Below are positions 44,035-53,125 of a stretch of 54,613 nucleotides of DNA, one piece after another (the first letter of the stretch is position 1; each line of letters starts with the position of its first letter). The notes below the pieces were generated by a model. That model searched no databases. It was given only the letters and a program-made list of their open reading frames with translations, and had not been told where the DNA came from. The position numbers and the translations under genes are program-made. Origin of the DNA: Myxococcales bacterium (GTDB lineage Bacteria > Myxococcota_A > Polyangia > Polyangiales > Houyiibacteriaceae); assembly GCA_020430775.1 (NCBI GenBank), contig JAGQJE010000372.1, positions 1-54,613 of the forward strand. Direction: 5' to 3'.

Positions 44035-45197
44035 TGAGGGAGCGCGACGATCTGACCTTCCCGATGGACGAGTACGAGCGGCGCCTGCGTGAGCTTCGCG
44101 AGCGCATGCAGAGCCGGCAGCTCGACGCCGCGATCATCAGCGACCCCGAGAACCTGATGTACCTCACGGACCACCAGACGACGGGCTACTCGTACTTTCA
44201 GGCGCTCGTGGTGCCGGTCGACGGCGAGCCCTTCATGGTCACCCGCCAGATGGAGGAGTCGAACGTCATCAACCGCACCTGGGTCGAGGTCACGCGCCCT
44301 TACAGCGACACCGGCGACGCCATCGAGATGCTCTACGGCGCGCTCAAGGAGTTCGACCTGCACGGCAAGCGCGTCGGCTACGAGCGGAACAGCTACTTCT
44401 TCCCCGCCTACCAGCAGGACCGCATCCACAACGCTTTCGCGCGGGGGAAGCTGCTCGACTGCTTCGGCATCGTCGAGGAGGGCCGCATCACGAAGTCGCC
44501 CGCCGAGATCGCGCTCATGGCGCGCGCGGCTGCTGCGACCGAGGCCGGAATGAAGGCCGGCTACGACGCCGTCGCCGAGGGTGTGACCGAGAACGACATC
44601 GCCGGCGCGATCTGCGACGCGATGTTCAGGGCGGGCGGGGAGTACCCGGCCGTCGTGCCTTACGTGACGAGCGGCCCGCGCACGATGATCGGCCACGCGA
44701 CGTGGGAGGGTCGCGAGGTGAAGGCGGGCGAGCACGTCTTCCTCGAGCTCGCCGGCTGCGTGCGCCGGTACCACACGGCGATGATGCGCACCGTCGTGCT
44801 CGGTGAGCCGTCGCGGTCGATGCGTCACGCCGAGGCGAAGATGAAAGAGGCGCTCGACGAGGTGGAGTCGCTCATCCGCCCGGGGGTTACGGTCGCAGAC
44901 GTCGACCAGGCGGTCCGCGACATCATCAACGACAACGAGGTAGGCGCGATCCTCATCACGCGCGCCGGCTACTCGATCGGCATCGCGTTCCCGCCGAGCT
45001 GGGACGAGGGCTACATCTTGAGCCTCAAGCAGGGCGACCCGACCGTGCTCCGCGAGGGGATGACCTTCCACATCATCCCGTGGATGTACGGCATCGACGG
45101 GGACAAGACCTGCGGCATCTCGGACACCATCCGCGTGACCGAAGACGGCTGCGAGTCGTTCTTCACACTCGACCGCGACTTCGTGGTCAAGGGCTGA
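44034..45197 (+). CDS. doeA: DoeA/EutD-like ectoine hydrolase (M24 fold)
   Basis: 387 residues, ATG overlapping the transaminase stop (TGATG). Pita-bread M24 fold with N-terminal creatinase-like domain (LRERMQSRQLDAAIISDPENLMYLT). Typical DoeA features: RITKSPAEIALMARAA, YVTSGPRTMIGHATWEGREV, LELAGCVRRYHTAMMRTVVLG and SIGIAFPPSWDEGYILSL. At the places where metal-dependent M24 peptidases have Asp ligands, this protein has Glu (LELAG) and His (YHTAMMRT), consistent with DoeA rather than an aminopeptidase. Expected reaction: ectoine to N-acetyl-diaminobutyrate. The deacetylase DoeB is not in the window. Confidence 0.82.
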   Translation: MRERDDLTFPMDEYERRLRELRERMQSRQLDAAIISDPENLMYLTDHQTTGYSYFQALVVPVDGEPFMVTRQMEESNVINRTWVEVTRPYSDTGDAIEMLYGALKEFDLHGKRVGYERNSYFFPAYQQDRIHNAFARGKLLDCFGIVEEGRITKSPAEIALMARAAAATEAGMKAGYDAVAEGVTENDIAGAICDAMFRAGGEYPAVVPYVTSGPRTMIGHATWEGREVKAGEHVFLELAGCVRRYHTAMMRTVVLGEPSRSMRHAEAKMKEALDEVESLIRPGVTVADVDQAVRDIINDNEVGAILITRAGYSIGIAFPPSWDEGYILSLKQGDPTVLREGMTFHIIPWMYGIDGDKTCGISDTIRVTEDGCESFFTLDRDFVVKG

Positions 45198-45249
45198 CCT
45201 GTGACCCCCGGCGGCCGGCGAGCCCGCGGTCGACCCCGAACCACCACCG

Positions 45250-46623
45250 TCAGGCTCGCTTCGGGCCCATCCACACCTGCTGCGCGTTCGTGAACTCACG
45301 GATGCCGTGGGGGCCGAGCTCTTTGCCGTAGCCGGAGCGCTTGATGCCGCCGCTCGGCAGGCGCGGGTCGGTCTTGACGACGCCGTTGATCGCCACCTGG
45401 CCGGCGTCGATGCGCCGGGCGATGGCGCGGGCGCGCGAGAGGTCGCGCGTCCACACGCTCGACGCGAGCCCGTACTCGGTGTCGTTCGCGAGCTGCACCG
45501 CGTGCGTCGCGTCCCGCGCGCGGACGACGACCGCGACCGGCCCGAACGTCTCCTCACGGAACGCGGTCATCTCGGCCGTCACGTCCGTGAGGAGCGTCAC
45601 CGGGTAGAAGTACCCCGGGCCCTCCGGCAGCGCGCCCCCGAGCTCGCAGCGCGCGCCCTGGGCGATCGTCTCACGCACTTGGCGGTGCAGCGTGTCGCGG
45701 AGGTCTTCGCGCGCGATCGGCCCGATGTCGGTCGACGCCTCGCGGGGGTCGCCGACGACGAGCGCGGCGAGTTCGGCCCGCAGGCGCTCGATGAACGCGT
45801 CGTACACCGGCGCCTCGACGATGATGCGCTTTGCAGCGATGCACGACTGGCCGGTCGCGATGGTGCGCATGGTCTTGATCGTCGCTGCGGCGTGATCGAG
45901 GTCGGCGTCCGCCAGCACGATCGCCGGGTCCGACCCGCCGAGCTCGAGGACGGCGGGCTTGACCTCGCTCGCCGCGATGGCCGCCACCTGGCTGCCGCCG
46001 CGGGTCGAGCCCGTGAACGACACGGCGCTCACGCGCGGGTCGCGTAGGATCGCCTCGACGCGCGGTGTCTCGACGCGGACCACGTCGAAGATGCCCTCGG
46101 GAGCACCCGCGCGCTCGAAGACACGGGCGAGCGCCGCGCTCGTCCCCGGGAGGTGCGGGTCGGGCTTGATGAGCACCGTGTTGCCGGCCATCAGCGCCGG
46201 CGCGCACACGCGGAACGCGAGCCACAGCGGCGAGTTCCACGGCAGGATGCCGACGACCACCCCGAGCGGGAGGTGCTGCACCCAGCTCTCGCTGGCGTCT
46301 GACGCGATCGGCTCGTCGGCCAGGTAGCGCTCCGCGTGCTCGGCGAAGTGCTCGGCGCACCACGCGCACTTTTCGACCTCGCCGCGGGCCTCGCGGATGA
46401 TCTTACCCATCTCCTCGACCATCAGCGGCGCGAGCGTGTCGACCTCCGCCCGCAGCGTCTTGGCGACGATTCGCAGCACCGCCGCGCGCTCGTCGAAGCT
46501 CAGCGCGCGCCAGCGCGTGAACGCGCGGCGGGCGGCCTCGAGCTTGGCGTCGACCGTGGCGTCGTCGTCTGGGGCGACCTCGCGGACGACCTCGCCGCGG
46601 CTCGGGTCGATCGCTCTGAGCAT
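45250..46623 (-). CDS. NAD(P)-dependent semialdehyde dehydrogenase (Sad/DoeC-like)
   Basis: 457 residues from the ATG at 46623 behind a strong GAGGAGGAG site; the frame is open further upstream but non-coding in character. Aldehyde dehydrogenase fold: GVVVGILPWNSPLWLA, cofactor-binding FTGSTRGG, general base Glu227 in LELGGSDP, catalytic Cys261 in GQSCIAAKR, FREETFGPVAVV and the C-terminal PSGGIKRSGYGKELG. Closest by eye to succinate-semialdehyde dehydrogenases of the Sad/YneI type. Convergent with doeA; it could oxidise aspartate semialdehyde from diaminobutyrate (DoeC role), which is inference. Confidence 0.85.
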   Translation of the reverse strand: MLRAIDPSRGEVVREVAPDDDATVDAKLEAARRAFTRWRALSFDERAAVLRIVAKTLRAEVDTLAPLMVEEMGKIIREARGEVEKCAWCAEHFAEHAERYLADEPIASDASESWVQHLPLGVVVGILPWNSPLWLAFRVCAPALMAGNTVLIKPDPHLPGTSAALARVFERAGAPEGIFDVVRVETPRVEAILRDPRVSAVSFTGSTRGGSQVAAIAASEVKPAVLELGGSDPAIVLADADLDHAAATIKTMRTIATGQSCIAAKRIIVEAPVYDAFIERLRAELAALVVGDPREASTDIGPIAREDLRDTLHRQVRETIAQGARCELGGALPEGPGYFYPVTLLTDVTAEMTAFREETFGPVAVVVRARDATHAVQLANDTEYGLASSVWTRDLSRARAIARRIDAGQVAINGVVKTDPRLPSGGIKRSGYGKELGPHGIREFTNAQQVWMGPKRA

Positions 46624-46723
46624 GGGCTCCTCCTCGTTCTGCTGATGATGGTGTCGGGCCGACCGCACGCGCCTGCGCGTGGCCGGGGCCTCGCGGTTGC
46701 GCGGGCCTACTCTCCCGCGGTGC

Positions 46724-48010
46724 TCAACCCCCGCCCGCCCTAGCGATGTCCGCGGCCGGGCGCTTCTCGAGCCGGCCGGATTTCCAGACGTGCGTGACCC
46801 GCGATGGGTCGGTGAGCAGCGCGATGTCTCGGGTCGGGTCCCCGTCGACTGCGATGACGTCCGCATGCCAGCCGGCGCGGAGCTGGCCCGCGTGTGGGGC
46901 CTGCGGACCGAGCGTCTCGGGCGCGGTCGCCGTGGCGGCCTCGATGGCGCCGAGCGGGCTCAGCCCCGCGTCGACGAGGAGCTTCAGCTCGAGCCCGTGC
47001 AGGCCCCAGCCGAGCGCGGTGCCCGGGCCACTCGTCAGCGTGTCGGTGCCGCACGCGACCCTGACCCCGCTCCGAATCGCGAGCTCGATCGCCTGGCGGT
47101 GTACGTCTGCGGTCGCGACCAGCTTCTCCCAGGCGTAGTCGGGCAGCCCCGTCTGCCGCCCGTGCTCCATCATGCGCACCTTGACGAAGCGGGTGGTCAC
47201 GAGGATGGCGCCCGCCGCGCGGATCGCCTCGGCCGCCTCCTCGTCGAGGTAGGTCCCATGCTCGATCGTGCGGGCGCCGGCCCTCACTGCCGCGAGGATT
47301 CCGGCCTTACCATGGCAGTGCGCGGCGACCACGCGCTCGGCGCGCGCGGCCTCCTCGACGATGACCGCGAGCTCGGCGTCCGAGAACTGCTGGTGGTGCG
47401 GATCGTCGACGGCCGTCAGGACGCCGCCGGAGGCGCAGATCTTGATGAGCTTCGCCCCCTTACGGAGCTGTAGCCGCACCGCGCGCAGGCACTCGGCGAT
47501 GCCGTCGCAGGTCCGCAGCCACCCGTCCCGGGCCGCGAGATCCGCCACGCAGCCGACGGAGTAGGTGTGCAGGTCCGCGTGGCCCCCGGTCGGTGAGATG
47601 AGATCGCCCGCCGCGTAGACGTGCGGCCCGCGGATGGCGCCCTCGTCGACCGCGCGCGCGAGGTACACGCCGTAGCCGCCCACCTCACGGACGCTGGTGA
47701 AGCCGGCGTCGAGGGCGAGCCCGAGGTCGCGCGCCGATCGGGCTCCCGCGAGCGCCGGCGGTACGCGGAGCGCCTCCTCGAGGTTCGTCCGCGGTAGTCC
47801 CGTGAGGTGCGTGTGGCAGTCCCACAGGCCCGGCATCACCGTCGGCACACGGAAGCGGACGTCCGCCTCGGTGGGTGGTGGCGCCTCGACAGCCGGCCCA
47901 GCCCACGCGATCTCCGCGCCGGACAGGACCACCACCGCGTCTCGCACGGGCTCCCCGCGCCCCGGAATGAGCAGGTCCGCCTCGATTCGCTGCCGCGTCG
48001 CGTCGGGCAC
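46724..48010 (-). CDS. prolidase-type metal-dependent amidohydrolase
   Basis: 428 residues, GTG start. Amidohydrolase superfamily with the subtype I binuclear set: PGLWDCHTHLTG (HxH), LIKICASGGV (carbamylated Lys), VAAHCHGK (His), ARTIEHGTYLD (His) and ACGTDTLTSG (Asp). Order and spacing match the Xaa-Pro dipeptidase/imidazolonepropionase-like group. No signal peptide. Substrates in this family range from dipeptides (Xaa-Pro, Xaa-Arg/Lys) to other cyclic or acylated amides. It lies 100 bp upstream of the aldehyde dehydrogenase on the same strand, so may belong to the same catabolic unit. Confidence 0.85.
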   Translation of the reverse strand: MPDATRQRIEADLLIPGRGEPVRDAVVVLSGAEIAWAGPAVEAPPPTEADVRFRVPTVMPGLWDCHTHLTGLPRTNLEEALRVPPALAGARSARDLGLALDAGFTSVREVGGYGVYLARAVDEGAIRGPHVYAAGDLISPTGGHADLHTYSVGCVADLAARDGWLRTCDGIAECLRAVRLQLRKGAKLIKICASGGVLTAVDDPHHQQFSDAELAVIVEEAARAERVVAAHCHGKAGILAAVRAGARTIEHGTYLDEEAAEAIRAAGAILVTTRFVKVRMMEHGRQTGLPDYAWEKLVATADVHRQAIELAIRSGVRVACGTDTLTSGPGTALGWGLHGLELKLLVDAGLSPLGAIEAATATAPETLGPQAPHAGQLRAGWHADVIAVDGDPTRDIALLTDPSRVTHVWKSGRLEKRPAADIARAGGG

Positions 48011-48055
48011 GACTTCGCTCTACCAAAGACCGCGCCCGGCGTCGACCGCTGACCC

Positions 48056-48084
48056 TTGACACCCCGAAGGCCCACCTACATAGT
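48056..48084 (+). promoter_or_regulatory. promoter of yceD-rpmF-fab operon
   Basis: Consensus TTGACA (48056-48061), 17-base spacer, CATAGT (48079-48084). The predicted start near 48091 leaves about 22 bases before the yceD ATG. One of the best sigma-70 promoters in the window. Confidence 0.65.
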
Positions 48085-48112
48085 ACTGTCGTCCTTCGGT
48101 ATCGAGGGCCGT

Positions 48113-48667
48113 ATGTATTCGTTTGTACTCCAAATTCAGGAAATCGACGAGGGCCGCGCCACAGAGCGCGTCTTCCCGATCACCCCGGAGTGGTTGGCCG
48201 AGGCGCTGGCCGACACCGAGGTCGACGGCGCGCTCGATCGCACGCCGGGGCGCCTGTCCGTGCTCGCGCAGCGCGACGGCGTCGAGCTGCTCGTGCAGGC
48301 CCGCGTCGAGGCCGCGCTGCGGGTGCCGTGCGCCCGGTGCCTCGAGGACGTCCCGGTCGCGGTGGACGTCCAGGCGACGGCCCTCTTCGCCCCCGAGGCG
48401 ACGCGGCGCGTCCCGGTCGAGGGCGAGGACATCCAGCTCTCGGCCGAGGATCTCGACCGCGACTACTACACCCACGACACCCTCGTGCTCGACGCCTTCG
48501 TCCGCGAGCAGCTCCTGCTCGAGGTGCCGATGCAGCCCTTGTGCAGTTCCGATTGCGCGGGGCTCGAGATTCCTGCACACCTACGCCCGCCCGAGCTGGG
48601 CGAGGGCGACGAGGTCGACCCGAGGCTCGCTCCGCTGAGAGCGCTCGGGGCGACGATTCGCAAATAG
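48113..48667 (+). CDS. yceD: YceD/DUF177 family protein
   Basis: 184 residues from the ATG at 48113, with GAGGG seven bases upstream. Family pattern: VEAALRVPCARCLEDVPVAVDV and LVLDAFVREQLLLEVPMQPLCSSDCAGL (the CxxC-like pairs and PMxPLC motif). In plants and bacteria DUF177 proteins are linked to 23S rRNA/ribosome maturation. It is nine bases upstream of rpmF, its conserved partner. Confidence 0.93.
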   Translation: MYSFVLQIQEIDEGRATERVFPITPEWLAEALADTEVDGALDRTPGRLSVLAQRDGVELLVQARVEAALRVPCARCLEDVPVAVDVQATALFAPEATRRVPVEGEDIQLSAEDLDRDYYTHDTLVLDAFVREQLLLEVPMQPLCSSDCAGLEIPAHLRPPELGEGDEVDPRLAPLRALGATIRK

Positions 48668-48676
48668 GAGCACTCC

Positions 48677-48868
48677 GTGGCCGTCCCGAAGCGTAGAACC
48701 AGCCGCCAGAAGCGCGCGCAGCGCCGCGCCCATCACGACAAGGTGACCGCGCCGAACCTGAGCGCGTGTCCGAACTGTGGCGACGCCATGGCGCCGCATC
48801 GCGTGTGTCCGTCGTGCGGCCACTACAAAGGCCGCCAGGTCATCGCCGTCGCGGAAGCCCTCGACTGA
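48677..48868 (+). CDS. rpmF: 50S ribosomal protein L32
   Basis: 63 residues, GTG start with GGAG upstream. MAVPKRRTSRQKRAQRRAHH is the L32 signature; the CPNC and CPSC pairs form a zinc ribbon, so this is the zinc-binding (C+) form. Placed after yceD as in most proteobacteria. Confidence 0.97.
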   Translation: MAVPKRRTSRQKRAQRRAHHDKVTAPNLSACPNCGDAMAPHRVCPSCGHYKGRQVIAVAEALD

Positions 48869-48940
48869 CATCGTCGATGTCACGCGTTCGGCTTGAACCG
48901 GGCGCCAGTCCGGTGGTGCGCTCGTCCCGTTTGAGGTGCC

Positions 48941-49687
48941 ATGTTTGATCTGAGCGGCAAGGTCGCGCTCGTCACGGGCGGCTCGCGGGGTATCGGCGCC
49001 GCCGTGGTCGAGGCCCTCGCCGGCGCGGGCGCCCTCGTCGCGATCAACTACCGCAACCGACGCGACGCCGCCGAAGCGGTCCTCGCGCGCGTCGAGGGGG
49101 CCGGGGGGCGCGCCGAGCTCGTCGGCTTCGACGTCGCGGACTCTGGCGCGGCGGCGGACGCCATCGACGGCCTCGCGAAGCGCCACGGGCGGCTCGATAT
49201 CCTCGTCAACAACGCGGGCATCGCGATCGACCAGCTCCTGCTCCGGGTCAAGCCCGCGGACCTCGAGGCGACCTGGGCGACCAACCTGAACGGCGCCATC
49301 TACTGCGCCAAGGCTGCGATTCGCCCGATGATGCGCGCGAGGCGGGGCCGCATCGTCTTCGTGTCGAGCGTCGTCGGCGAGGCGGGCAACCCCGGCCAGA
49401 CCGCGTACGCCGCGTCGAAGGCGGCCCTTCTCGGGGTCACCAAGACGCTCGCCCGCGAGTACGCCTCGCGCGGCGTCACGGTCAACGCGGTCTCGCCGGG
49501 CTACATCGACACCGACATGACCGCCGCGTTGTCCGACGAGGTCCGCGGCCAGGCGCTCGCACAGGTGCCCGCCGGCCGGATGGGCACCGCCGCGGAGGTC
49601 GCGTCTGCCGTGCTGTACTTGGCCACCGATGAAGCGGCCTACGTCAACGGCCACGTGCTCCGCGTGAACGGCGCGATGTACTGCTGA
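48941..49687 (+). CDS. fabG: 3-oxoacyl-[ACP] reductase
   Basis: 248 residues, NADPH-dependent SDR reducing beta-ketoacyl-ACP in fatty acid synthesis. TGGSRGIG cofactor loop (12-19), NNAG (90-93), catalytic Ser142/143, Tyr156 and Lys160 (YAASK), and C-terminal [14 protein letters not shown]. It directly precedes acpP. plsX, fabH and fabD, often found between rpmF and fabG, are absent here. Confidence 0.93.
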   Translation: MFDLSGKVALVTGGSRGIGAAVVEALAGAGALVAINYRNRRDAAEAVLARVEGAGGRAELVGFDVADSGAAADAIDGLAKRHGRLDILVNNAGIAIDQLLLRVKPADLEATWATNLNGAIYCAKAAIRPMMRARRGRIVFVSSVVGEAGNPGQTAYAASKAALLGVTKTLAREYASRGVTVNAVSPGYIDTDMTAALSDEVRGQALAQVPAGRMGTAAEVASAVLYLATDEAAYVNGHVLRVNGAMYC

Positions 49688-49737
49688 CACGCAAGTCTCT
49701 GCACGTCGCGTCCGCGGCGCGCGCTGGAGGATTCAAC

Positions 49738-49974
49738 ATGGAAATCGCCGAAAAGGTCAAAGCGATCATCTCGCAGCAGCTCGACGTCGACGTCGCGAGC
49801 CTCAAGAGCGGAGCCTCGTTCATCGACGACCTCGGCGCCGACTCGCTCGCGATCGTCGAGCTGGTCCTCGCCTTCGAAGAGCAGTTCGACATCGACATCC
49901 CCGACGAGCACACCGAGAAGATCCGCACGGTCGGGGACGCGGTCTCGTACATCGAAGAGCACGTCGAGGCCTGA
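49738..49974 (+). CDS. acpP: acyl carrier protein
   Basis: 78 residues, acidic. Phosphopantetheine attachment Ser36 in [35 protein letters not shown] is the conserved third and fourth helix. Strong GGAGG site eight bases before the ATG. Between fabG and fabF as usual. Confidence 0.97.
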   Translation: MEIAEKVKAIISQQLDVDVASLKSGASFIDDLGADSLAIVELVLAFEEQFDIDIPDEHTEKIRTVGDAVSYIEEHVEA

Positions 49975-50045
49975 CCGCGCGGGCTCGGCCGCCGGGGTCG
50001 GCGCGTCGAGCCACACCGTAGCGGGGGGTCGCGAGCGGAGGTCCT

Positions 50046-51287
50046 ATGAGACGGGTCGTCATCACGGGCGCCGGCGCCGTGAGCCCGTGCGGCGCACGCA
50101 CGGACGTCACGTGGCAGCGGGTGCTCGCCGGCGAGAGCGGCATCGGTCCGATCACGTTGTTCGACGCGAGCGACTTCGCGGCGCGGATCGCCGGGGAGTG
50201 CTCGGACTTCGATCCGCTCGACTACTTCGAGAAGAAGCGCCTGCGCGAGTCGGGCCGCTTCATTCACCTCGCCGTGGGCGCGTCGGCGCAGGCGATCGAG
50301 AGCGCGGGTTTCGACCCGAGCGACGAGGAGAAGCTCCGCGTCGGCACCTTCATCGGCGTCGGCTTCATCGGGCTCGAGTACTTCGAAGCGCAGCACGACG
50401 TCTTCCGCGACAAGGGCCCGCGCCGCATCAGCCCGTACTTCGTACCGGCGACGATCTCGAACCTCGCGCCCGGCCAGGTGTCGATCCGATACGGGTACAA
50501 GGGCCCGAGCCTGACGACGACGAGCGCGTGCTCGTCGGGCGCCCACGCGATCGGCGAGGCGTTCCGGTGGATCCAGCGAGGCGACATCGACGCCGCCGTC
50601 GCGGGAGGCGCGGAGGCCGCCATCACGCCGATGGGCGTCGGCGGGTTCGCGTCGATGCGGGCGTTGTCGAAGCGCAACGACGATCCGACGCGCGCGAGCC
50701 GCCCCTTCGACGAGGACCGCGACGGCTTCGTCATCGGCGAGGGCGCCGGCGTCCTGCTGCTCGAAGAGCGCGAGGCGGCGATGCGGCGGGGCGCGCGCAT
50801 CCTCGCAGAGGTCGTCGGCTACGCGGCGACGGCGGACGCGTACCATCTCACCCAGCCCGCGCCGGGCGCCGAGGGCGCGCAGCGGGCGATGCGCCTCGCG
50901 CTCGCGGACGCCTCGCTCGACCCGTCGGACGTCGACTATGTGAACGCCCACGGCACCTCGACGCCGGCGGGCGACGGGCTCGAGCTGCAGGCGATTCGCG
51001 AGGTCTACGGGGCCCACGCGACGAGCGGGCTCGCGGTGTCGAGCACCAAGGGCGTCACCGGCCACCTGCTCGGCGCCGCCGGCGGGCTCGAGGCGGTGTT
51101 CTGCGCGCTCGCGATCCGCGACGGCGTCGCGCCGCCCACGGTGAACCTCGAGCGCCCGGATCCGGTGGCCGAGGGAATGAACCTCGTCCGCGGGCAGGCG
51201 CAGGAGCGCCCGATTCGTGTGGCCGCGACGAACTCCTTCGGCTTCGGTGGAACGAACGTCACCCTCGTGCTAGCGCAGCACTCGTGA
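50046..51287 (+). CDS. fabF: 3-oxoacyl-[ACP] synthase II
   Basis: 413 residues, thiolase-fold condensing enzyme extending acyl-ACP with malonyl-ACP. Catalytic Cys162 in TTTSACSSGAHAIGEA, His in VNAHGTSTPAGDG and His in STKGVTGHLLGAAGG; GFGGTNVTLVL at the C-terminus. Its stop overlaps the rpiB GTG start (GTGA). Confidence 0.96.
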   Translation: MRRVVITGAGAVSPCGARTDVTWQRVLAGESGIGPITLFDASDFAARIAGECSDFDPLDYFEKKRLRESGRFIHLAVGASAQAIESAGFDPSDEEKLRVGTFIGVGFIGLEYFEAQHDVFRDKGPRRISPYFVPATISNLAPGQVSIRYGYKGPSLTTTSACSSGAHAIGEAFRWIQRGDIDAAVAGGAEAAITPMGVGGFASMRALSKRNDDPTRASRPFDEDRDGFVIGEGAGVLLLEEREAAMRRGARILAEVVGYAATADAYHLTQPAPGAEGAQRAMRLALADASLDPSDVDYVNAHGTSTPAGDGLELQAIREVYGAHATSGLAVSSTKGVTGHLLGAAGGLEAVFCALAIRDGVAPPTVNLERPDPVAEGMNLVRGQAQERPIRVAATNSFGFGGTNVTLVLAQHS

Positions 51288-51721
51288 CGGTCTTGTTCTT
51301 CGGTTCGGACCACGCGGGCTTCCCGCTCAAGCAGGCGGTCACGCCGATCGCGGCGGATGCCGGCTTCGAGGTGCGTGACCTCGGCACGCACAGCACCGAG
51401 TCGACCGACTACCCGGACTACGCCCACGCGGTCGCGACCGCGGTGGCGCGTGGCGAGGGGCTCGGCGTGTTGATCTGCGGCACCGGCATCGGCATGTCCA
51501 TGACGGCCAACCGGCACGCGGGCGTTCGGGCGGCGCTCTGCGGGGACGTGTTCAGCGCCCGCATGGCGCGCCACCACAACGACGCGAACGTCCTGTGCCT
51601 TGGCGCGCGTGTCCTCGGCGTGGGTCTCGCCGAGGCGATCTTCCGCGCCTTCTTCGAGGAGGCGTTCGACGGCGGGCGCCACCAACGCCGCGTCGACAAG
51701 ATCGAGCTGTCCGGCTGCTAG
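51284..51721 (+). CDS. rpiB: ribose-5-phosphate isomerase B
   Basis: 145 residues, LacA/RpiB family, interconverting ribulose- and ribose-5-phosphate in the pentose phosphate pathway. FFGSDHAGFPLKQAV (Asp/His), DYPDYAHAVA, catalytic Cys in VLICGTGIGMSMTANR and HHNDANVLCLGARV. GTG start coupled to fabF; last gene of the operon. Confidence 0.95.
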   Translation: MTVLFFGSDHAGFPLKQAVTPIAADAGFEVRDLGTHSTESTDYPDYAHAVATAVARGEGLGVLICGTGIGMSMTANRHAGVRAALCGDVFSARMARHHNDANVLCLGARVLGVGLAEAIFRAFFEEAFDGGRHQRRVDKIELSGC

Positions 51722-51730
51722 CGAGCTAGC
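51717..51730. terminator. palindromic repeat at convergent rpiB / P450 stops
   Basis: GCTAGC-GA-GCTAGC. It contains the TAG stop of rpiB (51719-51721) and the opposite-strand TAG of the P450 gene (51726-51728), which are only four bases apart. No T tract. Confidence 0.3.
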
Positions 51731-53120
51731 CACCGACGGCGCGCCGGCGCACGCGCATGCGCACCGGTCTCGCCGGGCGCAGGGTGACCGCGGGCGCGAA
51801 GCTCAGCGTCTCGCCGGGAAGCAGCTCGAGGTGCGCGCGCTGGGCGATCGTGGTCATGACGAGCTGTGCCTCCGTCAGCGCGAACTGAAACCCGACGCAG
51901 ACGCGCGGCCCGCCCCCGAAGGGAAAGTACGCGTAGCGCGGGAGCGCGTCGGCGCGTCCCTCCGCCCACCGCTCGGGGTCGAACGCCTCGGGCTGCGGAA
52001 AGAAGCGCGGGTCGCGGTGCATCGACCACTGGCACATCACGACCTGTGCCCCGACCGGGAGCGTGTGCCCGCGGAGCGCGAGCGGTTCGCAGAGCTCGCG
52101 CCCGATGGCGTACGCAGGCGGGTACAGCCGCATGGCTTCCTTGAGGACGCGCGCCCCGTGCTCGAGGCGGGGTAGGTCGTCCATCGAGGGCGCGCGGCCC
52201 TCGAGCACGTGGTCGATCTCGTCCACCAGCCGCCGCCGCACCGCGCCGTGCTTCGACAGCGCGTAGAACGTGTACGTGAGCGCGATGGCGGTCGTCTCGT
52301 GCCCGGCGAGGAAGAGCGTCATGCACTCGTCGCGGAGCTGTCGCGCGCTCATCGGCTGGCGGCGCTCGTCGCGCGCGTCGAGGAGGCTGCCGAGCAGATC
52401 GTCGCGCGCTTCGCCGCTGCGGCGGCGGTCCTCGATGAGGCCGTTGAGCACGGACTCGATGGTGCCGAGCGCGTCGTGGAAGCGCCGGTTGGCCGGCGAG
52501 GGCAGCCACTCGGGCGCCGGCCACGGGGACTCGATGCGCTCGACGTAGAAGCTCGATACATACGCCATCGCGTCGCCGATCTCCTGCGCCTTGTCGAGCA
52601 CGTCGCCGCCGAAGAGCGTGCGCCCGACCACGTCGAGCGTGAGCCGACCGAACATCGCGTACACGTCGAGCGTCTCGCCCTCGCGCCATCGCGCGACCTC
52701 GACGTTCGCAGCGTCGATCATCCGCGCGACGTGGCCCCTGATGCGCCGCGGCGTGAACGCGTGCTGCACCAGGCGGCGCTGCGCTCGCCACACGGCGCCG
52801 TCGCTCGTCAGCAGACCCTCCCCGAGCAATCGGTTGAGCAGCCGCGTGCCGTGGTCCTTGCGGACCGGACCGGTCCCGAGGAGCAGCACGCGCTCTACGT
52901 CCTCCGGCTCATTGAGCTGATAGAAGTCGAAGGGGCCGAGGCGGTAGTGGGCGATGGGGCCGTACGCCGCCGCGTCGACAAAGAACGCGAGCCGGTCGCG
53001 CTGGAGCGCCCGCAGCGAGCCCAGCAGGGGCAGCCCCGCGGGGCCCGGCAGCGCTGGCACCTCGCGCCGCGCGCGCCGCGCCCGTGCGTCGAAGCGGTCG
53101 CGGAGAACGGACGGCCACAC
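51726..53120 (-). CDS. cytochrome P450
   Basis: 464 residues, GTG start. Proline-rich entry PALPGPAGLPLLGS, I-helix AGHETT (272-277), ExxR (Glu328-Arg331), PERW in the meander and heme-binding FGGGPRVCVG with Cys408. No membrane anchor is evident, so soluble. Resembles bacterial CYP4/CYP102-like fatty-acid or terpenoid oxidases, but the substrate is not predictable. No ferredoxin or reductase gene is adjacent. It starts five bases after the apeB stop, so the two share a transcript. Confidence 0.95.
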   Translation of the reverse strand: MWPSVLRDRFDARARRARREVPALPGPAGLPLLGSLRALQRDRLAFFVDAAAYGPIAHYRLGPFDFYQLNEPEDVERVLLLGTGPVRKDHGTRLLNRLLGEGLLTSDGAVWRAQRRLVQHAFTPRRIRGHVARMIDAANVEVARWREGETLDVYAMFGRLTLDVVGRTLFGGDVLDKAQEIGDAMAYVSSFYVERIESPWPAPEWLPSPANRRFHDALGTIESVLNGLIEDRRRSGEARDDLLGSLLDARDERRQPMSARQLRDECMTLFLAGHETTAIALTYTFYALSKHGAVRRRLVDEIDHVLEGRAPSMDDLPRLEHGARVLKEAMRLYPPAYAIGRELCEPLALRGHTLPVGAQVVMCQWSMHRDPRFFPQPEAFDPERWAEGRADALPRYAYFPFGGGPRVCVGFQFALTEAQLVMTTIAQRAHLELLPGETLSFAPAVTLRPARPVRMRVRRRAVGG

Positions 53121-53125
53121 GGCGG

